From Ciona intestinalis (Eukaryota; Chordata; Ascidiacea; Phlebobranchia; Cionidae), in assembly GCF_000224145.3 (NCBI RefSeq), contig NC_020169.2, forward strand, positions 3,182,957 to 3,246,956: 64,000 nucleotides of DNA, read 5' to 3'. The notes below the pieces were generated by a model that saw only the letters and a list, made by a program, of their open reading frames with translations, had not been told where the DNA came from and did no database searches. Position numbers and translations under genes: made by a program. Positions 1 through 10,100 of this stretch are shown one piece after another (the stretch's first letter is position 1; each line of letters starts with the position of its first letter).

Positions 1-77
1 CTACGTGGCTGTTACAAGTCAAATACAACATATTTCAACTTAAACATATATGACCAGCGTAATCGACTTTTTTATAG

Positions 78-3000
78 ATGGTGCGAATGTATGCGGGAAC
101 AGCCCTGGATTTGAATGCCATGATGCGAGTAAATGCATCCCGTTGTATCAGTATTGTAATGGTTCAAGTCAATGCAGGTAAATGTGTGTTTTTAATGACA
201 TATATATTATTAATCTCCGTGATTGAACGACTAGATCCCTTATATATATATAGTAGGGTGGGGGAAGATGGGACACCTTTTCATTCTATTTTCTCGTCAC
301 ACTCATTGGTAGTAAACAAAGAACATTCAAAGAATTATAAAACTGTATCCTCACAACTTTCTTAGACCGTTGTTAATTGTTTAAAAGACGATCAGGATAT
401 TTGGACATTAAGTGAAAAAGATGTCCCATCTTTCCCCTCCCTACTATATATATATTTAGTAACTTCCGTGATCGGAAGGTACGAACCTCATATATATCAA
501 TCCATATAATGGTACGGCAGCCTCATTGGAGCGTCACGCCTTTACCAGCGTTATACTTTTGCTCCATTGAACGTATAGTAAAGTGGGGGGATATGGGACA
601 CATTTTCATTTTGTTTCCCATTCGGTAGTAAACAAAGAACATTTAACTAATTTTAGAATCGTTTCCCATACGACTCCCAACGGCCGTACAATTAAGGTGT
701 TTGGGTATTTTGTGCTAAAGAGTGTCCCGTCTTCCCCACCCCACTATACACTTGTTTTAAACACATAAACAAACATAACAAAAAAACACAGCTCACTATA
801 CGTTTCACATAAAAATCTCAAAGCGAATGTATATACGTATGGCAAACTAAAACAGTAATACTTCATGGGCGGAATGTGCCATTGTACAAACCATTGTCTT
901 TGCTATGTACAAGACTACACACGATTTTTTGCAGTGATGGAAGCGACGAAATTCTGTACAACAAGGCTATACACGATACGACAGGCATATCATGTGGTCA
1001 TAGGATCAATGGCAACTCGACATATTGCTACCTTCCAAACCAATACTTGTGTGACCATGAGATCAACTGCTTTTGGGGTAGGTTTATGCAAAAATTTAAT
1101 ATATCTATATATATATTTAAAGAAATTCAAAAAAACAAACAACTTTATTCCTGTACCTTTATCAAAAACAGGTGAGGATGAAAAAAACTGTTCGCACACC
1201 TTCGAATGCGGATATGTGCCCTTCGCAAATAAAACTCAATACAAGATTAAAATAGTGTTTTGTGACAATGTAGTAAACTGTATCAACGGAGCTGACGAAA
1301 GAAAATACAGGTAAGGACTGCTTATATCCAAAACATCTACTATGTATATTAATTTCCTATCTGTATACAGTCCTGGAGCACCGGGCTACCAGTGTTCCGT
1401 CACCAAAACCCATCTCACCAACTACTGCATGCTGCCCGATCAATATGTTTGCGACGGAACGAACGATTGCGATTACGGGACAGATGAGTGTTTCTGCGGG
1501 GAAGGGGATAGCAGCAATAGTAAATAAACCTTTGTAATACGTTTCTCGAGGAATTCGCGATTATTTACCAACTTTTGTAGTTTACACGGGTGATAACTGC
1601 TTTCGGTGTTTGAATCGTGAACTAGTCGTCCCGAACAAACAGAGATGTGACGGTGCGTTTCATTGTAATGATCTTTCTGATGAATGTCTCTGCACTAAAC
1701 GTCCACCCATCTGTGAACAAATATGCAAAGGTTTGTTCCTAATACAGTAAATAGTTCGGGTAAGTGAAGGTTAACACATGATGTCCATCATCATTTTAAA
1801 ACATGATGTCTATCATGATAAAGTTAATACATGATGATGTCTATCATAAAAGTTTCAAAGTTCAAACATATTTTATGGTTACTTATTAATACATGTTAAA
1901 ATCTTTAGTTGGTGAAAATTGTGGCTCCTGTAAAGTAGGTGAAATAAAATGCAAAACAAGCAGCAATGGTTTTGAAAAATGCATCAACCGAACAAACGTG
2001 TGCGACCGGATCGTTGACTGTGCTATGGGAGAGGACGAAAAGAATTGCAGTGTACATGAGTCGCAGCTATTTCAATGTAGCGACAAAAAGCAGTTTGTCC
2101 AAAAATACCAACGCTGCGACAGTACGTTCACATGCATGTTTTAGGCATTTTTAAAACTTGTAAAATCTTGTTTTCTTTTTTTCGCAGATGATGAGAATTG
2201 TAAAGATGGTTCCGATGAACTTGGCTGTCAAAATTTATACAAGTGTTCGGAGGCTAGATATGATAATAATGGAGGTGGGAATGTGTGTCTGTGCGCCTAT
2301 AAAGTAAAACAAGTTCAAAACGAATAATTAATCCCATAACTCAAACACAGTCATGAAATGCCTAGTACGTGACTAATTAACATGTTTTGATCAATTATTT
2401 TCAGTTGTTGTGTTTGACCGAGCTGCCTACACCGAAGCTTGCGACAAGATTGCACTTTGTGAAGATCTGGACGATGAATGTAATTCTACTTTATGTGGAC
2501 ATGACGTACCAGCATACTGTGATCACGTAAATGGAGCTCTGGGATTCATGTTCGTAAAACATAATAAATCATTTGACATTGCTGGTGTCGTTTTCACGAT
2601 TATATATTAATAAACAGATGCCCCAATTCGAAATCAGCAATCATCGGTACGGAGGTATGTGACGGGTACCCAACGTGCAATGAGTCAGCCCGAACCACGT
2701 CTGCTGACGAGCTTAACTGTCCAAACAGGTTCGTGATTACATGACGAAATACTTCCGCATTTCACCACCAAAAGAAAAATGCCTTGCTTGTCACCGTTCG
2801 CCCCATGAAGTTGGCATCCTCAAATTGGACGTTTTTTTGGGTGCAGTAACAGCCACTCTTTTTTGCTATCTTTACGCACCTTTTATTCATAGAATTATTT
2901 AAGAAATGTCGTTTTGCTGATGATTCCCTTGTCTTTATTGTTTCAATAATGTATTAACCATTGTTTTGAAGGGATAAAAACTTACGTAATATTATGTTGC

Positions 3001-5870
3001 AGGTTCTACTGCGCCGATCATGGAGCAACGCGTCTTCCGATACACATAGCACCCGAAGCTCGTTGTAACGCAATAACCGACTGTTTTGACGGAAGCGATG
3101 AGGTTAACTGCAGTACAGCAACACACTTTTACTGTGTTCCTGGAACCGCTGACTATATACCGAGATCAAAGGTAGACAGATACCTGTTTTCTTTTACACC
3201 TCCTGCTAATCTAACACACTTCTATATAAGTGTAAAGTTGACGCATTTTTACTTGTTATAGTTACCAAGTAGCCTATTTCTTGAAGATTTCACAGCAATA
3301 CTTGTATACCTACTGATCGTGCATTATACAAGTTGGGCGTTTAAGTGTGAATATTTATGCGTACATGGTTTATATAGTATAGGGTGCTGGAGGAAGATAG
3401 GACACCTTTTCATTCCATTTTTCGTCCCATGTGGTAGTAAGCAAAGAACAATTAAGGAATAATAAAGGTGTCCTATCTTCCCCCACCCCACTATATTATA
3501 TGACAACAAAGAGAATATGTAACTGGTAACAATACACACCACTACACAAATGTTTTTTAATCCTCAGGTATGTAATGGAGTCTTCGACTGCAAAAATGGG
3601 CAGAACGACGAATGTCAGAATTGCGCAGTCAGTCCTTTCTCAACCGATCAGTTTCTTATAAGCAATTATTTCCTACAGGCATTTATATGGATAGTTGGTA
3701 AGCATACCCACAAAAAAGCCGTCTTAATCAGATTATTATTATTTACCACATCAACCTATAGGTTTCCTGGCGATTTTTGGGAACATTGCGGTTTTGGTTC
3801 ATAACGGGCTTCAGATGTACGAGAATAAGAACACGAGTGCCATCGCTTACTGCAACAGAATTCTTGTGCTGAATTTAGCCATGTCTGATTTTCTGCTTGG
3901 GGTAAGAAGCTATGCATTATATATGTAATAGTAGCCTACGCCTAAAAACACGCGGCAGTGTAATGTCTGGCTATCAGTCACTCAGAAGAGGCGTGTGGTT
4001 TTAAACTTGTAGAGAAAGCGTGTAGTTTTAAAAACAGTGACAGAATTACAAATGCAACTACGCAACACCATAAACATCATATAAAGTGAAAGAATTTCCT
4101 TTTACTACAGGTATATCTCCTTTCCATCGGCATTGTAAACAGCGTTTACGCCAACACATATTGCGTTACTGACATCGAATGGCGGACCAGCGTTAGCTGT
4201 GCAGGTCTTGGCAGCATCGCTTTAATCAGCGTCCAAACTTCTGTGTTTATTTTAACCATCATGACAACATTTCGACTCGTCCTGGTTACACAGTAAGTAC
4301 AAAGCGAAAACATGGTTTATAACCTATATTGTTTTAATAAGTCATTTATTCTCAAAATATCATCTAGTCATTTATAATCAAATGTCATCTCTTCAACAGA
4401 CCATTTAATAGCACTGTGAGAGTAGAGGTGATTGGTGGAGTTTTAGCACTAGCTTGGGTTGTTTCCTTCGTCATTGCGCTTGTTCCACACTCATGGGCTC
4501 TGCACGACTATTTCTCAAGTAAAGCTTGGTAAGAAATGTTACAACAAATTTTGTAAGACTTTATTTTTACAAATCGCCTGTATATACTGTTTATAACAGG
4601 TTGACGGACAATCCATATCTTTTCGTAACTAATAGAAGCGACGTCGAAAGCTTTGTGCAACGGTTGTGGAGTTTGGAAGATCAAAACTCAATGTATTTCT
4701 CTAATGGGTCCACGTAAGCCAAATTTCAAATTAGATTTTCTTTCTATTTTTTTTCGTATTATATTTTCTTTCGAATTTCATTACACCATTTCGTACTGTG
4801 GGGTAAGATAGATACCGTTTGCATCCGAATCCTATAATACCTGGTCATGTTTTGAGCAATTATCAACGATTTTAAGGGTAGCATGGCTACAGTTATACAA
4901 GTGTTTAAATATTCTTTGTTTACTACCAGCAAATGGGACGAAAAAAGAGAATAATGTTACCTAACCCTACCTAATCAATTGCTGCGGGACAAATCGGTAC
5001 TTGGAGATGTTTTATTTAATATACTGTTTTGTATAAATACAGAGAAATGACATGGACCAATATGGTCCAAACAATCGCTCTTCTCAACCCGAAAATTGGA
5101 GTGAAAAAATACTTCGGATATTACTCCGCACACGGAGTATGTCTTCCTCTACTTTTCCCGGATCCGAGTCAAGACACTGCCTGGGGTCTTTCGCTTTTCA
5201 TCATCATACTTAACTTCCTCGCCTTTGTATACATGGTGACGGCATACGTGTTGGTCTACAGGTAATGTGACGAGTGCACAGGAACCGAAAGTATGTGTAA
5301 TCACTTTTAAAAACAGGATCACAAGACAGCGTGCCAAAAAAGCTGGTAGTTCCGAAAAGGCCGCCAACAAGCTACAGAAAAAAGTGACACGCATCGTCAT
5401 TTCGAACTTTTGTTGTTGGATTCCAATCTGCATCATGGCGTTTATCAGCGTCGGAGGTAAGTGCAGTCATTACACGTGTATTGCTTACCCTGAATTGAAC
5501 CGCACAGTCAGCAGATGTTTTATACAATAGGTGTGAAACTCTCGTCGGAAGCTTACGCAGCATCTGCCATTGTTTTACTTCCAATTAACAGCGCTGCAAA
5601 CCCATTTCTCTATTCCAACCTACCCGACCTTATATGGGAAAAACTTAAACCGATCAAAGACAAAGTTGGTAGAACTGAAAGTCGCAGCTCTTCTTCAGCA
5701 TTAGGTAAATAACATCAACACAAACACGCTTTAAATATTAATACTTGCCCAAAAAATTGTTATCTTAATTCCCATGCTCAATGTTGTGAAATCTAATTAT
5801 ATAATTCATTACAGGCCAAATGACGAAACAAACTGATACCGGTATTCCAAATGATGAAACAAAAATGTGA
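78..5870 (+). CDS. LDLa-repeat rhodopsin-family GPCR, copy 1 (5' end outside window)
   Basis: Spliced gene whose start lies before the window. Nineteen exons join in frame: 78-177, 935-1077, 1172-1310, 1371-1519, 1581-1730, 1909-2121, 2188-2274, 2405-2549, 2618-2728, 3003-3171, 3568-3697, 3762-3901, 4111-4292, 4400-4528, 4600-4713, 5043-5261, 5317-5456, 5531-5704, 5815-5870 (895 codons plus stop). The first eleven encode cysteine-rich LDL-receptor class A modules, with signatures such as CDGTNDCDYGTDEC and CFDGSDEVNC. The rest encode seven membrane helices; helix 7 carries PINSAANPFLY (the NPxxY site). At the end of helix 3 the usual D/E-R-Y is TFR, keeping only the arginine. Overall architecture recalls snail GRL101 and the relaxin receptors, but no leucine-rich repeats are seen here. 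It should be a plasma-membrane receptor; the ligand is unknown. A paralogue follows in tandem at 7194. Family assignment is firm, individual exon ends less so. Confidence 0.88.
249..448 (+). mobile_element. MITE copy (GGGTGGGG...CCCCACCC family)
   Basis: About 200 bp in the first visible intron of receptor 1. It begins TATAGTAGGGTGGGGGAAGA and ends with the inverted counterpart (CCCCTCCCTACTATA), flanked by TA. The interior has the family's phrases, such as GTAGTAAACAAAGAACATT and GATCAGGATATTTGGA. It is too short to code for a transposase, so it is a non-autonomous DNA element. The TA target suggests Tc1/mariner-type mobilisation (inference). Confidence 0.85.
576..748 (+). mobile_element. 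MITE copy, same family, internally shortened
   Basis: It starts TATAGTAAAGTGGGGGG and ends CTTCCCCACCCCACTATA. About 170 bp, with the shared interior GTAGTAAACAAAGAACATTT. It lies in the same intron of receptor 1 as the copy at 249. Confidence 0.8.
1770..1850. repeat. Imperfect short tandem repeat in receptor 1 intron
   Basis: Three imperfect copies of ACATGATGTCTATCAT lie between the exons ending 1730 and beginning 1909. Each copy is itself near-palindromic (ATGAT/ATCAT). No further function can be seen. Confidence 0.6.
3374..3496 (+). mobile_element. MITE copy with large internal deletion
   Basis: Both terminal inverted repeats are present (AGGGTGCTGGAGGAAGATAG and TCTTCCCCCACCCCACTATA), but most of the interior is gone, leaving about 120 bp. 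It lies in the intron between receptor 1 exons ending 3171 and beginning 3568. Confidence 0.8.
4795..4968 (-). mobile_element. Degenerate MITE copy, inverted orientation
   Basis: The interior motifs appear reversed (GAGCAATTATCAACGA, ATTCTTTGTTTACTACCAGC) between decayed ends (TACTGTGGGGTAAGATAG and CCTAACCCTACCTA). It lies in the receptor 1 intron before the exon at 5043. Confidence 0.6.
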
Positions 5871-7193
5871 AATGTGATTTTTGGAAACATAACGTCCATA
5901 AGGGGTTATACGCCGCCTCGGTGGCAGGGTGGTAATAGTCGTGCTGTTAATTATTTCCCTTCGTGTAGCTTTACAAACGTTTCTGTGACTCATTTGACTC
6001 TCTGCCGAATTGGCACAAGTATAGGCCCCTCTTCACCAGACAAATTACTTTTGAGCACGAACTGCCGACGATTTACAAGAATCTTTGAAAATATTTTGTT
6101 TTACATACAGTTTAATTAACCTAATTAAGTATACACGTCTTAGCGGAATTAATACGTGATTGTAATAATGTGTGTAGAAACTATGTAACTGTTATGCAAA
6201 CGGGCTTTGATCCAACCCCGTGGTCACTAATGAGTGTCAAACTAAAAAAAAAAACAATTCTTCAAGGCACATGACACACGATTATACAGACATGACACAC
6301 GTGTTATCACCACTACTGTTGGGCCGTCATGCTGGAAGGACAAAAAAGGGACATTCATCCATTTATTTATTTATTTGAAAAGATTTAATATAGTGGGGTG
6401 GGGTAGGATGGAACACATTTTCGTTCTATTTTCTCGTCCCATTTGGCAATGAGCTCGCACATACCGTTGTTAATTGTTTAAAAAACTATCAGAATATTTG
6501 GATATTTATATTTTCTAAAGTATAGTCCCACCTGTGTCCCATCTACCCCCACTTTACTATATGTTAATATGTAAATACATTCTGTGTTAGAAGATACAAA
6601 GATATGATTTTGAATAAAAGTAAATACTAACCAAGAAAATAAACAAGCACCCCATGCTATACACTTATGCTTTGGCCATCAATAATTAATATTTGGTATC
6701 GAAGTCAATAGAGATTTTACCAAGATAAAGCAAAGTTATTGAAGGACACACCACGACATGCAGATAATGTAGTTTTGTTGGTAATATCATTAATTTTAAG
6801 TGCTTAGGTTTAGAGTTAACATATGAAAGGTTTTTGCGTTGTTAAAACCAGAAAAACAATTGTCCAAAATGGTTTTGATATATTTGCTGTACAGCAAACG
6901 GTATTGTAAAAATTGAAAATAAATCATCTGTTCACGTATTTTTTATATGGTTACGAGAAACGTGTAATACGTTTTGTGGTTCATGCGATAAAAAAAATAA
7001 AACTCAGGGACGTCATCTTGCGGATGTAAAGTTATCATATTGGGAAATTCCTGGAACTTTTCAAGTATGCAGATTAGTAAGTCATACTAGTAGACTATTA
7101 TGCAAGAATAAAAAGAACAACACAGAGTTAACAAGATTTAGTTAATGAGAATCTAGTTAGACAAAGCTGTTTAAATTCTGACTTTCGTCTGTA
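5871..7193. other. Spacer between the two receptors, with SINE-like and MITE DNA
   Basis: No gene is visible. About 5905-6245 has SINE-like stretches: GCCTCGGTGGCAGGGTGGTA resembles a tRNA box A, and CCGTGGTCACTAATGAGTG recurs in the other SINE-like copies of the window. A MITE occupies 6389-6561. The remainder up to the signal-peptide exon at 7194 must hold the receptor 2 promoter, but no core element could be singled out. Confidence 0.45.
6389..6561 (+). mobile_element. MITE copy between the two receptor genes
   Basis: It begins TATAGTGGGGTGGGGTAGGA and ends CATCTACCCCCACTTTACTATA, in the spacer between receptor 1 and receptor 2. The interior around GTAGTAAAC is partly deleted. Confidence 0.8.
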
Positions 7194-10100
7194 ATGTGGT
7201 CGTTTGTAAAAGTAGTTGTATTTGTCTTCATTTTATACATTTCCGATAAAGGTAAGAACGTTATTTTTTAAGTGTAATATATGTAGTAGGATGGGAAGAT
7301 GGGACACTTTGTCATTACATTTTCTCGTCCAATTTGATAGTGAACAAAGAACATTCAAAGAATTATAAAACCGTATTCTCTCAACTTTCATAGACCATTA
7401 TTTAAAACATGATCAGGAAATTTGAATATTATGAGATAAAGGTGACCCGTTTTCCCCACCCTGAAATTACCGATAGCAATGCAAGTATTTATGAACATTT
7501 TTATGACAACAGCCGATGGAAGTTGTCAAGCCAAAAACCTGTATGAATGTTCGGACGGTCAATGTATCTACAGAGAACAATACTGCGACGGAACCACACA
7601 TTGCAAGTAAAAAATCTTGGGTATATATGGTCTAAGTGCGATTCTATTACTTTACCAGATATTTACCATATAGTACCACTGTGGGAAAGATGAATAACGT
7701 TAGCAAACATTATCTAATATTTCGTATTCGTGTTTTTAACAATTAAAAACGCATTTAAGAGTCGAAGGATACGGTTATATATTGATGGTAATATTTTTTG
7801 TGTACCACCAAATGGAACGATAAAATAGTATGAAAACAGTGGCCATCTTACCCCAACCTAGCGCATTTCATTTTACAGAGACGGCTCAGATGAAATAGTA
7901 TATACCAACGCGAGTAAAAGTTTGGACGGGATAAAGTGTACGGTGATCAAGGGAGATGTAAGAAGTTGTTTCCTCTCCACACAGCATTTGTGTGACGGAT
8001 ATATCGACTGTCTCAGAGGTATAAATGGTCAAGAGGAAAATTTGTCTTCATTCCATGTATATTCTACTGTGGGGTAGGATAGGACACCTTTGGCACATGG
8101 GGTTAAATGGGACACTCTTAGCACATATCAAAATATCCTGATCGTGTTTTAAACAATTAACAACGGTCTATGAGAGTCGTAAAGATACGGTTTTATAATT
8201 TTTTAATTGTTTTTTTTTTACAACCAAATGGAATGAGAAAATAGAATGAAAAGGTGTCTCATCTTCACCCACCTTACCGTATTAAACAATAAACTTGTTT
8301 TCTTTTTGTAATCCTACAGGAGAGGACGAATGTAACTGCAACCATACGTTTCGCTGTGGTGATGGTATTACATGTCGGTTGCGGTCCCAATTTTGTGACT
8401 CAAAAGTAGACTGTGTGTTGGATCATTTGGATGAACAGAAATATGGGTTCGCATTAAGACTGTATTTTGTTTACGCTTATTTAATGAGATTTGTATTAGC
8501 AGGTCTAACTCTCCGGGCTATCAGTGTGCGGTGACCAAAACACACGTTACCAACTACTGCATGCTGCCAAAGGAATACGTTTGTGACGGAATAAACGACT
8601 GTGATGACGGAACAGACGAATGTTTCTGTGGCAATAAACCAGCGATCGAGCGATCAGGTTTTTTGTTGCTTAACTAAAATACTAAAGTCATTATAACATG
8701 GGGTGCCTTATTTAGTAGCGTGGGGGGTGGGACAGCTTTTCATTTTATTTTCTCGTCGCATGTGGTATAGTAAACAAATAACGTTCAACAGATTTTAAAA
8801 TTGCATCCTCACGACTCCTATATAGACCGTTGTTAATTGTTTAAAACGCGTCCAGGCACGGCCTACTAGAGATATCTCTAGTAGGCCGTGGTCCAGGATA
8901 TTTAGGTATCATGTGCTTAAGGTGTTCCATCTTACCCCACCCCACAATATACACTGTATTTGCTTACGAGTTACCACATGTAGCTTTGTAGGTGTTAACT
9001 CACAATTTGAACACCCCCTATTAGTAATTACCAGTAGTGACAACGGGATTGGATTTTATAACGGTTGAGAATCGTTCTTTTCACAGGAGAGTTTCTGAGC
9101 GATAAATGCTTCAGGTGTTTAGATACAAGTCTTGTTATACCATTAAGGCAAAGATGTGATGGCTTGTTTCAGTGTTCGGACTTAACTGACGAATGTTTGT
9201 GTCTAAGCAAATCACACACATTTCCACCACTTTGTCAACAGCTTTGTAAAGGTAAACTAAAAATCCCGTAGTTTAAGTTATGTGCAGCTAAATGAAGCCA
9301 ATCTTTTTTAAGTTGGTGAAAATTGTGGCTCCTGTAAAGTGGGTGAAATAAAATGCAAAACAAGCAGCAATGGTTTTGAAAAATGCATCAACCGAACAAA
9401 CGTGTGCGACCGGATCGTTGACTGTGCTATGGGAGAGGACGAAAAAAATTGCGGGCGAGAATCTTTGAATTTGTTCGCATGCGCAGACGGGAAACAGCTT
9501 GTAGATGATTTTAAGAGATGCAACTGTAAGAGCATGACTGATTTGTGCATAAAAATGTTACATTAATAATATTTCAGTGGTCCTTGACTGCTCCGATGGG
9601 TCAGACGAAGACAGTTGCGACTCTATGTACCAATGCAAATCTTACACTAAGAAATCAAACCCACCGGGTAGGCGGCACAAAATACTGAAAGAAATATCAA
9701 TATTTTAACATCTGTACCTACAGAATACATCTTCGACGCACCACGGTACACTACAGCTTGTGATGGCTTAGCTTTTTGCGAGGACTTGGACGATGAATGT
9801 AACGCAACCATATGTTCAAATCACTCCTTGCCAAAGTACTGCGATCACGTACAAGGAACCTTGGGCTTCATGTGCGAATTGTGTTTATAAATGTTTGACA
9901 TTTTATGATAACTTTATATTACTTAGCTGCCCGAATTCCAAGTCAGCGAGAATTGGAAAGGAAATATGCGATGGTTTTCCAACTTGTAACCCAGCTGTAC
10001 CGAACGATTCAGTAGACGAAAAGGGATGTCAGAACAGGTTTGTTCTTTCTTTGCACGTTTCGTTAACGTTTTTACTTACACGTTCATATATTTTCTGATA

